DNA of 6,047 nucleotides from Kiritimatiellales bacterium (GCA_030630445.1 DAOVNC010000233.1:1-6047), one strand, 5' to 3'; shown: positions 1-5,453, counted from the stretch's first letter. The notes: a model not told the origin generated them from the sequence alone. Numbers and translations: made by a program.

Positions 1-791
1 ATCTGGTATTCGCGGTCGGTAAGCGTCTGCGCCGGGGCAACGGTGATGCTGTCGCCGGTGTGGATGCCCATTGGATCCATGTTTTCGATGGCGCAGATGA
101 TGACGGCGTTATCCTTTTTATCGCGCATCACTTCCATCTCGAATTCTTTCCAGCCGAACACGGATTCTTCGAGCAAGACTTCGGTGGTCAGGCTGGCCTT
201 CAGCCCGCCTTCGGCGATCCCCATCAATTCATCCATGTCGTTGGCAATGCCGCCGCCGGTTCCGCCGAGCGTGAAGGAGGGGCGAATAATAATGGGAAAG
301 TCGAGTTTTTCGTTGGCCACCCGCCGGGCTTCTTCCAGATCGTGAACCTCGTAGCTGCGCAGGGTTTCGATACCGGCCTCGGCCATCACCTTTTTAAAGA
401 GGTCGCGCTCTTCGCCGCGCATGATGGCGTCGTAGTCGGCTCCGATCATTTCCACGTCGTATTTTTCGAGAATTCCCTGCTCGACCAGCTTCATCGCGGT
501 GTTGAGTGCGGTTTGTCCTCCGAGGGTTGGAAGAATCGCGTCGGGTTTTTCCTTGATGATGATCTTTTCAACGGCCTCGGGTGTGATCGGCTCGATGTAG
601 GTGCGGTCGGCGGTGGCCGGATCGGTCATGATTGTCGCCGGGTTGCTGTTGATCAGCGAGACCTTGTAGCCTTCTTCCCTGAGGGCCTTGCAGGCTTGGG
701 TCCCCGAATAGTCGAATTCGCAGGCTTGCCCGATCACGATCGGGCCGGAGCCAATGATTAGGATGTGGTTGATGTCTTCGCGTTTTGGCAT
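1..791 (-). CDS. carB: Carbamoyl-phosphate synthase large chain, N-terminal part (runs off the window)
   Basis: CarB makes carbamoyl phosphate from bicarbonate, ATP and ammonia supplied by the small subunit CarA, feeding pyrimidine and arginine synthesis in the cytoplasm. The 263 codons seen cover roughly a quarter of a family protein of about 1070 residues. The start MPKREDINHILIIGSGPIV is near-identical in pattern to known CarB N-termini, followed by GQACEFDYSGTQACKALREEG (residues 21-41, read with the preceding Gly-rich loop) and NSNPATIMTDP (48-58) of the pre-ATP-grasp domain. The first ATP-grasp domain opens around residue 128 with R129, IIRPSF (168-173), the glycine loop GGTGGG (176-181), WKEFEMEV (214-221) and GIHTGDSITVAPAQT (242-256). 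The ATG at 791 is supported by the family N-terminus and by an AGGAG Shine-Dalgarno six bases upstream. No frame disruption is visible. It lies downstream of guaA and the S23-like gene on the same strand. Identification is very secure; the C-terminal three quarters are not visible. Confidence 0.97.
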   Translation of the reverse strand, partial: MPKREDINHILIIGSGPIVIGQACEFDYSGTQACKALREEGYKVSLINSNPATIMTDPATADRTYIEPITPEAVEKIIIKEKPDAILPTLGGQTALNTAMKLVEQGILEKYDVEMIGADYDAIMRGEERDLFKKVMAEAGIETLRSYEVHDLEEARRVANEKLDFPIIIRPSFTLGGTGGGIANDMDELMGIAEGGLKASLTTEVLLEESVFGWKEFEMEVMRDKKDNAVIICAIENMDPMGIHTGDSITVAPAQTLTDREYQ

Positions 792-797
792 GATTTG

Positions 798-802
798 CTC
801 CT
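798..802 (-). promoter_or_regulatory. carB ribosome binding site built partly from a heptamer repeat
   Basis: On the minus strand AGGAG ends six bases before the carB ATG. Its first three bases (AGG) are the end of the last TTTCAGG heptamer of the adjoining array, so the array runs directly into the ribosome binding site. This is seen in the sequence; any effect on translation is inference. Confidence 0.6.
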
Positions 803-827
803 GAAACTTGAAACTTGAAACCTGAAA
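800..827 (-). repeat. Heptamer array in the carB leader (left arm of the inverted arrays)
   Basis: Four head-to-tail 7-bp units read on the minus strand: TTTCAGG, TTTCAAG, TTTCAAG, then TTTCAGG, with only one variable base. Bases 810-827 are the exact reverse complement of 1223-1240 on the far side of the S23-like gene. The array ends inside the carB Shine-Dalgarno. It is not explained by any coding sequence: the S23-like stop codon lies just outside, at 835-837. Confidence 0.8.
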
Positions 828-834
828 TGCCGGA

Positions 835-1200
835 TCAGCTTTTGCTGTTTTTGGACATTGTGACGAATATGGAAATTAATTCGTTGGCTTCCTGTTGCAG
901 TGGTTCAATGGTTTCTAAATTTAATTTACAACCTTTGTTTAAAACTTCGAGCCACAGGAGCGTTTCGTCCGCTTCCTGTGTGCAAATATCTATTTTTGAA
1001 ATAAAGTCGGCTTTGCTTCGTGCCCGAGATGCTTCCCTGTAGTTGGCAGCAACCGATGTCCCTGAACGTATTATTTGTTTTCCGGCAACTTGAATGTCGT
1101 ATCGATCTTTCACGGGAAGCGAACCGTACAAATGGACAACTTGAATAGCGAACGCTGTTGTTCGTTCCCTCAAATCGCATCTGTCGAATTCACTGCTCAT
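835..1200 (-). CDS. Four-helix-bundle protein, S23/23S-rRNA-intervening-sequence family
   Basis: A 121-residue protein with the hallmarks of the S23-like family (TIGR02436/PF05635), first found encoded in intervening sequences of 23S rRNA and related to the Avd accessory protein of diversity-generating retroelements. The diagnostic segment RSGTSVAANYREA is at residues 45-57 and the helix EADETLLWLEVL at 76-87, both typical. Length fits the usual 115-130. The sequence is almost wholly helical and basic/acidic mixed, without membrane segments, so it is cytoplasmic and probably oligomeric and nucleic-acid binding (family inference; biological role unestablished). The ATG at 1200 has only a weak GAAG-like Shine-Dalgarno. 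The gene sits between guaA and carB, where it has no obvious metabolic link, and is enclosed by inverted heptamer arrays at 800-827 and 1206-1240, which suggests a small inserted element. No reverse transcriptase or rRNA sequence is nearby. Confidence 0.93.
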   Translation of the reverse strand: MSSEFDRCDLRERTTAFAIQVVHLYGSLPVKDRYDIQVAGKQIIRSGTSVAANYREASRARSKADFISKIDICTQEADETLLWLEVLNKGCKLNLETIEPLQQEANELISIFVTMSKNSKS

Positions 1201-1205
1201 GTTTT

Positions 1206-1240
1206 TATCTTCAAGTTTCCCGTTTCAGGTTTCAAGTTTC
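1206..1240 (-). repeat. Heptamer array upstream of the S23-like gene (right arm of the inverted arrays)
   Basis: On the minus strand the units are GAAACTT, GAAACCT, GAAACGG and GAAACTT, with a decayed fifth, GAAGATA. All share GAAA (GAAG in the last) followed by three variable bases. Bases 1223-1240 are perfectly complementary to 810-827. The array fills most of the 45-bp gap between the guaA stop and the S23-like start, leaving no room for a conventional guaA terminator. Confidence 0.8.
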
Positions 1241-1245
1241 CGTCC

Positions 1246-2796
1246 CTATTCCCACTCGATGGTGCTGGGTGGCTTGGAGCTGATGTCGTAGCAAACGCGG
1301 TTGACACCGCGAACTTCGTTGATGATCCGGTTGGATATGGAATCCATAACGTCGTAGGGCAGCTTGTACCAGTCGGCCGTCATGCCGTCGCGGCTTTCGA
1401 CTGCGCGGACGGCGACGACGTTTTCGTAGGTGCGGTCGTCGCCCATCACGCCGACGGTCTGGATCGGCAGGAGAACGGCGAAGTATTGCCATACGTCGAG
1501 GTGGTTCGGCATCTTCATGATTTCTTCGCGTACGCGCAGGTCGGCTTGCTGGAGCACCTCGATGCGTTCGGGTGTGATATCGCCGATGATGCGTACGGCC
1601 AGTCCGGGGCCGGGGAAGGGCTGGCGGTCTACGACGTAGCCCGGCAGTCCAAGTTCGCGTCCGACTTCCCGGACTTCGTCTTTGAATAGTTCACGCAACG
1701 GCTCGACAAGCTCAAACTGGAGATCGTCGGGGAGGCCGCCGACATTGTGGTGCGATTTAATGGTGGCGGACGGCCCGCCGATGGGGGAGACGCTTTCGAT
1801 AACGTCGGGATAGAGCGTGCCTTGGGCGAGGAATTTGACCTGGTCGCCGAAACCGCGTGCTCTGTCTGCGAAGACATCAATGAAGGTGCCTCCGATGATT
1901 TTACGTTTCTTTTCGGGGTCGGAGACCCCTGCGAGTTTGCCGAGGAAGAGGTCGCCCTCGTGGGCGACGGTGAGGTCGATTCCAAAGGCATTTCCGAAGA
2001 GTTCCTCGATCTCTTCGGTTTCACGGTAGCGCATGAGACCGTTGTCGACATAGACGCAGTGAAGCTGATCGCCGATGGCTTTGTGGAGCAGGGCGGCCAC
2101 GACGGATGAGTCGACCCCGCCGGAAAGACCAAGCAACACATGATTGTCGCCAACCTGCTTGCGAACCTGTTTTACGGTGTCTTCGACAAATTTGGACATG
2201 GCCCAGTCGCCGGAGCATTTGCAGATTTTGAAGGCAAAGTTCCAGAGCATTTCCTTGCCCTGCGGGGTGTGTACCACTTCGGGGTGGAACTGGAGGCCGA
2301 AGATGTTCCTGTCAAGATCCTGGATGGCGGCATAGGGGCAGTTATCGGATTTTGCAACGACTTCGAATCCTTCCGGCATGGTTTCCACTTTATCGCCATG
2401 GCTCATCCAAACCTGCAGGTCGGGGGAGAGTCCTTTGAACAGCGGCGATTTGTCGTCGGTGATTTGCATCATGGCCTTGCCATATTCGCGCTTCAGCCCC
2501 GGCTTGACCGATCCGCCGAGGGTGTGGGCGGTGAGTTGCATGCCATAGCAGATTCCAAGGATGGGAATGCCGAGGCCGAAGAGGGCGGGGTCGCACTTGG
2601 GCGCATCTTCGTCCGGCACGCTGCATGGCCCTCCGGAAAGGATGATGCCTTTCGGGGCGCGCGCGTTAAGTTCTTCCGCAGGTGTGTCGAAGCGGATGAT
2701 TTCGCAATACACCTTCTGTTCGCGGATGCGGCGGGCAATCAGCTGCGTGACCTGCGAGCCATAGTCAAGGATGGCAATCCATTCGGGATGGTTCAT
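1246..2796 (-). CDS. guaA: GMP synthase (glutamine-hydrolysing)
   Basis: Converts XMP to GMP using ATP and the amide of glutamine, the last step of de novo guanine nucleotide synthesis, in the cytoplasm. The 516 residues match the family's usual length (about 510-525). Residues 1-190 form a class I glutamine amidotransferase domain: nucleophile Cys83 in GICYGMQ, oxyanion segment LSGGP (53-57), and His171/Glu173 in FHPEV. The ATP-pyrophosphatase domain follows, with the P-loop-like SGGVDSS at 225-231. The C-terminal dimerisation domain contains RQPFPGPGLAVRIIG (391-405) and ends in the family-typical KPPSTIEWE. All key residues are intact. The ATG at 2796 matches the family N-terminus; the Shine-Dalgarno is weak (GAGAG about seven bases upstream). 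Its leader carries a heptamer array. The gene is more GC-rich than the accessory genes upstream. Downstream, after the S23-like element, comes carB. Confidence 0.98.
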   Translation of the reverse strand: MNHPEWIAILDYGSQVTQLIARRIREQKVYCEIIRFDTPAEELNARAPKGIILSGGPCSVPDEDAPKCDPALFGLGIPILGICYGMQLTAHTLGGSVKPGLKREYGKAMMQITDDKSPLFKGLSPDLQVWMSHGDKVETMPEGFEVVAKSDNCPYAAIQDLDRNIFGLQFHPEVVHTPQGKEMLWNFAFKICKCSGDWAMSKFVEDTVKQVRKQVGDNHVLLGLSGGVDSSVVAALLHKAIGDQLHCVYVDNGLMRYRETEEIEELFGNAFGIDLTVAHEGDLFLGKLAGVSDPEKKRKIIGGTFIDVFADRARGFGDQVKFLAQGTLYPDVIESVSPIGGPSATIKSHHNVGGLPDDLQFELVEPLRELFKDEVREVGRELGLPGYVVDRQPFPGPGLAVRIIGDITPERIEVLQQADLRVREEIMKMPNHLDVWQYFAVLLPIQTVGVMGDDRTYENVVAVRAVESRDGMTADWYKLPYDVMDSISNRIINEVRGVNRVCYDISSKPPSTIEWE

Positions 2797-2810
2797 AATG
2801 TGTCTCTCTT

Positions 2811-2838
2811 TTCGTAATTCGTAACGGGTAATGCGTAA
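2811..2838 (-). repeat. Heptamer array in the guaA leader
   Basis: Four 7-bp units on the minus strand: TTACGCA, TTACCCG, TTACGAA, TTACGAA. TTAC is constant and three bases vary. In plus-strand phase the units are GTAA plus TTC, CGG, TGC or TCA, the same four-constant/three-variable layout as the GAAA arrays around the S23-like gene. The array ends at the purine-rich Shine-Dalgarno region of guaA. It lies outside any gene. Confidence 0.75.
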
Positions 2839-2841
2839 TCA

Positions 2842-2866
2842 AACATATCACAAATTGTGATATGTT
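2842..2866. promoter_or_regulatory. Perfect 25-bp palindrome between the DUF2442 gene and guaA
   Basis: Arms AACATATCACAA (2842-2853) and its exact complement (2855-2866) are separated by one base. The palindrome begins on the last base of the DUF2442 stop codon and lies 45 bp before the guaA start. As RNA it would be a strong stem and could end the upstream cassette transcript, but no clear U-run follows on the minus strand. It could equally be an operator for guaA. The structure is certain; its role is not. Confidence 0.6.
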
Positions 2867-3180
2867 CAGTTTTCATCTCTTTTCGTTTTATATTCGGGGA
2901 TGTCTTCCGCCACCATGCTACGCGCAGTGGATTCCGGCGATTCAAAATAGAGGGGGTAATCTTCCAGATGGTCAAGCGTACGAAGGTCAATATCGACATC
3001 TAGTTCTTCCCAGCGGAGGTGGAACCCATGGGTAAGCACCGGATGCATCAATTGTTCGACCGGGGCTTTTCCAAGGCATGGAAACTCGCTGAAAGGAATG
3101 GCATATTCCTTTTTTCCATCGAAAACCCAAATCGCGAAGGGTGTTATGTTTTCAACGCTTATGGTTGCGATTCCACTCAC
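2866..3180 (-). CDS. DUF2442 family protein with shared C-terminal tail
   Basis: A 104-residue protein. The segment FPCLGKAPVEQ (33-43) followed by HLRWEELDVDID (54-65) matches the DUF2442 pattern (FPrL..A..eq, then lhWpelDeDis), so family assignment is fairly secure; function is unknown. No signal peptide or membrane segment. The likely start is GTG at 3180, chosen because a strong GGGAGGA Shine-Dalgarno lies nine bases upstream and no ATG fits. This start is inside the DUF4160 gene, giving a 29-bp overlap and suggesting translational coupling. The last part (VAEDIPEYKTKRDEN, 90-104) is a tail shared with the DUF2283 protein next door and the other DUF2442 protein at 5454-5747. Last gene of a three-gene cassette; a 25-bp palindrome begins at its stop codon. 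DUF4160-DUF2442 pairs are common and often suspected to be toxin-antitoxin-like, which is not shown here. Confidence 0.85.
   Translation of the reverse strand: MSGIATISVENITPFAIWVFDGKKEYAIPFSEFPCLGKAPVEQLMHPVLTHGFHLRWEELDVDIDLRTLDHLEDYPLYFESPESTARSMVAEDIPEYKTKRDEN
2882..2913 (-). repeat. Tail repeat copy 1 (3' end of DUF2442 gene)
   Basis: A 32-base stretch encoding the VAEDIPEYKTK part of the tail. It differs from 3404-3435 at one position (31/32) and is clearly related to 5470-5501. The identity includes third codon positions, so recent duplication or gene conversion is more likely than protein-level selection alone. Confidence 0.75.
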
Positions 3181-3391
3181 TGATGATTTCCTCCCGGTGC
3201 TCCTCGACTACTTTCTTGAGCCTATTCAATTCCTTCGGTTTCAGTCCAATCGTTTTTGCCAGCTCGATTTCCGGCTCCATCCAGAACTTCGCTTCACCCT
3301 CTGGAGTCTGCACATGTATATGCATCCGAGGTTCTTCACGCGTAAAGAAATGGAATCTCGCATTTCTATGCCGAAACACCGTTGGGCTCAT
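3152..3391 (-). CDS. DUF4160 family protein
   Basis: A 79-residue protein matching the DUF4160 pattern: SPTVFRHRNARFHFFTREE at the N-terminus, the histidine motif MHIHV (23-27), EAKFWMEP (33-40), then a helical LKPKELNRLKKVVEEHREEII and closing ISEW. The family is small, cytoplasmic and of unknown function; the conserved His-x-His is suggestive of a metal or catalytic site, but that is inference. The ATG at 3391 has an AAGGA Shine-Dalgarno six bases upstream and overlaps the preceding DUF2283 stop in an ATGA. Its own 3' end overlaps the DUF2442 start by 29 bp. Middle gene of the three-gene cassette, paralogous to the protein at 5740-6000. Confidence 0.88.
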   Translation of the reverse strand: MSPTVFRHRNARFHFFTREEPRMHIHVQTPEGEAKFWMEPEIELAKTIGLKPKELNRLKKVVEEHREEIISEWNRNHKR

Positions 3392-3657
3392 TCATATTCC
3401 TTGTTCGTTTTATATTCGGGGGTGTCTTCCGCCACTTTCCACGTGGGAGATCCCTGCTGGCTCATTTGACTTGGATGAAACACAAACTCTTCCAAGTTGG
3501 CTTGTTCCTTTGCATGTTCGATCGTCATGCTAACTAGCGTTCCGTTGGCATCAAATTCAGCCAACGTGTTTTCATTCAAGTCGCGGGTCTCCGTGATTTC
3601 GTTGGAGCTAAGTTCGATCAGCAACGTGTCTGTATCTGTAAAATATTCAACCATCAT
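3388..3657 (-). CDS. DUF2283 family protein with shared C-terminal tail
   Basis: An 89-residue protein. Residues 1-60 (MMVEYFTDTDTLLIEL, then ETRDLNENTLAEFDANGTLV and IEHA) fit the compact DUF2283 beta fold (pattern yd..aDaLyi.L, then D.dG.lvgieil..s). DUF2283 genes often accompany small toxin-like genes (DUF4258 and similar) and are suspected antitoxins; not demonstrated. Residues 61-89 form a linker and the tail SPTWKVAEDTPEYKTNK, which is not part of the family core and recurs on both DUF2442 proteins in this window. Start is ATG at 3657 (3654 is equally possible); neither has a visible Shine-Dalgarno, so it may be poorly or leaderlessly translated. Stop overlaps the DUF4160 start by four bases (ATGA). 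First gene of the cassette, 19 bp after the 124-aa gene. Confidence 0.82.
   Translation of the reverse strand: MMVEYFTDTDTLLIELSSNEITETRDLNENTLAEFDANGTLVSMTIEHAKEQANLEEFVFHPSQMSQQGSPTWKVAEDTPEYKTNKEYE
3404..3435 (-). repeat. Tail repeat copy 2 (3' end of DUF2283 gene)
   Basis: A 32-base stretch 31/32 identical to 2882-2913 although the two genes encode unrelated domains upstream of it. Similarity to copy 3 extends further inward, through the codons for SPxWKVAED. Confidence 0.75.
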
Positions 3658-3676
3658 AAAAATGAGTGCAACATGG

Positions 3677-4051
3677 TTAATTAGAGTGTTCGTTAAGGGT
3701 GTCTTTTCGGAATTTCGGGGTCAGAAGTGAAGAAAGGCTAACAGATTTTTTTGTATTTGGCAGAAACTTGCAGTTCATATATTTTGATAGTTTTGCTGGA
3801 AATATTCCGTGTTTTGCATGGCGTTCGAAAGCTACCTTATGCCCGCGACGAAACCCCTTCTTGTACCATTTAGTCGCCAAACCGATGAGTGAGTCCTCTA
3901 TTATTTCTCTTAATTCAGTCCGGAGTCCGCCAGCTTCTTTAAGAGGTGTTCCGTCTAAAATAGCCTCAATCTCGTCCATCGTTATCGTGATTGATTTGCA
4001 ACTGCCTTCTACTCGACCTTTGTCTCGCCCTTCTTTATACGGATTCTTCAT
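3677..4051 (-). CDS. Unrecognised 124-aa basic protein
   Basis: I do not recognise a family. The protein is rich in Lys and Arg, with an acidic helix-like stretch TMDEIEAILDG (24-34) and ELREIIEDSLIGLATKWYKKGFRRGHKVAFERHAKHG (read as two adjacent segments, roughly 58-94), where a basic, His-containing patch could contact nucleic acid or an acidic partner. No signal peptide or membrane helix. The ATG at 4051 is chosen over an upstream TTG at 4087 because it has an AGG-type Shine-Dalgarno and does not overlap the previous gene; it leaves 25 bp to the 413-aa gene, so the two are probably one transcript. Like its neighbour it is AT-richer than guaA and carB, consistent with acquired DNA. It could be a partner or immunity-type protein for the 413-aa product, but only position suggests this. 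Confidence 0.65.
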   Translation of the reverse strand: MKNPYKEGRDKGRVEGSCKSITITMDEIEAILDGTPLKEAGGLRTELREIIEDSLIGLATKWYKKGFRRGHKVAFERHAKHGIFPAKLSKYMNCKFLPNTKKSVSLSSLLTPKFRKDTLNEHSN

Positions 4052-4076
4052 TTGAGGACCTGCTTTGTTAATGTAG

Positions 4077-5318
4077 TTACATCTCAATATTGGCTAGTTT
4101 AAACGATGGGACTGACTTTTTTGCACCACTTGTGGAGGTGTATGAGTACATGCCCATAAAAACATAGAAGTTTTTTTCTAGTGATTGACCTTCTTGATAG
4201 ATTTTCCCCGGTTTCTTTTCTACGTGGATAACGAAATGGGTATCTGGGCCAGAGTAGGAATAAAGAACTGCATTATTCAAAATGCTAATAGCCTTGATCT
4301 CCGAATATAATTCACCTGTGGGGTAATCAACAACCAAGTTAAGGAATTCTTCCAGCCCACCAGTTTCCTGAGTAGTAGTAATTATGTTTGGGATTATTGC
4401 TTCGCAATAACCGTTGTAACCTGCCTTAACGCATGCTTTGTTTAGCCGCTCGAGTTTTTCTTTTTTAGCAACCTTTTTGGCATCCATATACCGCTCAAGA
4501 GCTTGTTGTTCCGCAATTGCTTGTTCCTGTTTCTTTTTCGCCTCTATTTGAGCGATTTCTCGATTTCGTTCCCTTACCGTTTGGCGAGCATCGTCAAAGA
4601 GTTCATCTAATTCTGAGATCCATTGATATGAGGTGGTGATTGATTTTGTTTCAGTTCTTAGGGTTATTCCGTGGCTAAATGTACATCTAATATAACTAAT
4701 ATTAGAGTCATTGAAGTATTCAGTTCCTTTCATTTTTTCATCTTTGGATATCGTAGTGCCAGCCCCCTTTGAGATTTTATATCCAGTGGGATTAGTAATT
4801 ATTTTAGATAAAGCACCTTCAATTGCTTGCCTGTTTTGCCTATCATTTTGGTTCTTTTGTTTTTTTACGACAGACCGTACCTGTTCTTTTTCAACTTGTA
4901 GATCGTTATAGGTTTGATTAAATAGAGAAATTGAATCTTTGTTCAATATTTCAAAAATATTTTTATTGTGAGGGTTTGTGGGAGTGATCCATAATGTGAT
5001 TTCATTCGAGTTTTTATTTAGCTTAATGCTTTTAATGCTGTATTTATCGCTAACAGGGGTGGTTGCAATGGCGACACCTCTTGCTTTTGAGGCATTGCTC
5101 TTGATGATAAAATAACTGGGTGTTTCGAGCGTTTCATATGCCACCATATCGCCTTTTACTTTCAATAGAGCGGCTTTAATGGCATCGAAAGACTGGGTGG
5201 TTTTTTTGAGGACCATGCTGTTGCGATACAGGCTATCATTGAAAGCATTAAAGTGGTGCTGAGTAATTTTCTGGATAGTAGCGTCATTATTTCTCCAAGT
5301 GTTTAATGTCGTAAACAT
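4077..5318 (-). CDS. Unrecognised 413-aa protein with central coiled coil
   Basis: No family recognised. Three parts can be seen: an N-terminal alpha/beta-looking region (about 1-230) that is Asn, Lys and Ser/Thr rich; a charged helix with coiled-coil character from about 235 to 295 (ELDELFDDARQTVRERNREIAQ, split at 250, then KKKQEQAIAEQQALERYMDAKK); and a C-terminal beta-looking domain (about 320-413) ending YSYTSTSGAKKSVPSFKL. It has three cysteines (212, 296, 305), no signal peptide and no membrane helix, so it is predicted cytoplasmic. The ATG at 5318 has no clear Shine-Dalgarno; a possible promoter lies so close (5328-5356) that the message could be nearly leaderless. Codon use is AT-rich and unlike guaA/carB, a sign of different origin. 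The 124-aa gene follows after 25 bp. The long intact frame makes it a real gene; its function is open. Confidence 0.8.
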   Translation of the reverse strand: MFTTLNTWRNNDATIQKITQHHFNAFNDSLYRNSMVLKKTTQSFDAIKAALLKVKGDMVAYETLETPSYFIIKSNASKARGVAIATTPVSDKYSIKSIKLNKNSNEITLWITPTNPHNKNIFEILNKDSISLFNQTYNDLQVEKEQVRSVVKKQKNQNDRQNRQAIEGALSKIITNPTGYKISKGAGTTISKDEKMKGTEYFNDSNISYIRCTFSHGITLRTETKSITTSYQWISELDELFDDARQTVRERNREIAQIEAKKKQEQAIAEQQALERYMDAKKVAKKEKLERLNKACVKAGYNGYCEAIIPNIITTTQETGGLEEFLNLVVDYPTGELYSEIKAISILNNAVLYSYSGPDTHFVIHVEKKPGKIYQEGQSLEKNFYVFMGMYSYTSTSGAKKSVPSFKLANIEM

Positions 5319-5327
5319 TCGCTTTGT

Positions 5328-5356
5328 TTTCTATGCGTTCTGTTGCGGCTAATCAA
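5328..5356 (-). promoter_or_regulatory. Possible promoter for the 413-aa gene
   Basis: On the minus strand TTGATT (5351-5356) and TAGAAA (5328-5333) are 17 bases apart, each matching four of six bases of the sigma-70 consensus. Transcription would begin only a few bases before the ATG at 5318, in keeping with the missing Shine-Dalgarno. Such matches are common by chance in AT-rich DNA. Confidence 0.22.
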
Positions 5357-5434
5357 TAATTTTCTGTTCGGTCGCAACGTGGCTCCCCGGAGTACCAGGG
5401 GTCTGTGAGGAAGCTGCATCTACATCGCAAAGAG

Positions 5435-5449
5435 ATCATATTTTATGAT
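5435..5449 (-). terminator. Weak hairpin after the second DUF2442 gene
   Basis: ATCATA and TATGAT form a six-bp stem with a three-base loop four bases after the stop codon at 5454-5456. On the minus strand CTCTTTG follows, a poor U-tract. It may terminate the DUF4160-DUF2442 transcript, but the stem is short and AT-only in its upper half. Confidence 0.28.
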
Positions 5450-5453
5450 ATCC

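Noticed and set aside
60..761. Long plus-strand open frame (233 codons) opposite carB
   Set aside because: It is the antisense shadow of carB: biased codon use of a GC-rich gene leaves the opposite frame open. The minus-strand translation is unmistakably CarB.
926..1180. Minus-strand 84-codon frame inside the S23-like gene
   Set aside because: Out-of-frame shadow; the 121-residue frame carries all conserved S23-like motifs.
835..1200. Diversity-generating retroelement Avd gene
   Set aside because: Avd is in the same superfamily, but no reverse transcriptase, template repeat or variable repeat is visible nearby, and the sequence fits the stand-alone S23-like group better.
800..1240. CRISPR array or classical insertion sequence
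   Set aside because: The repeats are contiguous 7-mers without spacers, and the enclosed protein is S23-like rather than a transposase; no target-site duplication is evident.
2140..2817. Plus-strand open frames opposite guaA (225 codons here; others at 1747-2109 and 1075-1689)
   Set aside because: Antisense shadows of the intact, full-length GMP synthase gene; their translations have no family-like features, and the last also runs through the heptamer array.
2845..2863. CRP-type binding site in the palindrome
   Set aside because: CRP sites are TGTGA, six bases, TCACA. Here the half-sites are in the opposite order (TCACA then TGTGA) with a three-base gap.
2793..2999. Minus-strand 68-codon open frame overlapping the DUF2442 end and the guaA leader
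   Set aside because: It reads through the palindrome and the heptamer array and is out of frame with the recognisable DUF2442 protein; low-complexity translation with no support.
3098..3533. Plus-strand frames opposite the DUF4160/DUF2283 genes
   Set aside because: They oppose three recognisable minus-strand genes and give cysteine- and serine-rich translations typical of noncoding frames.
4051..4087. TTG start at 4087 extending the 124-aa protein by 12 residues
   Set aside because: It would overlap the end of the 413-aa gene and has no Shine-Dalgarno; the ATG at 4051 has one and gives normal spacing.
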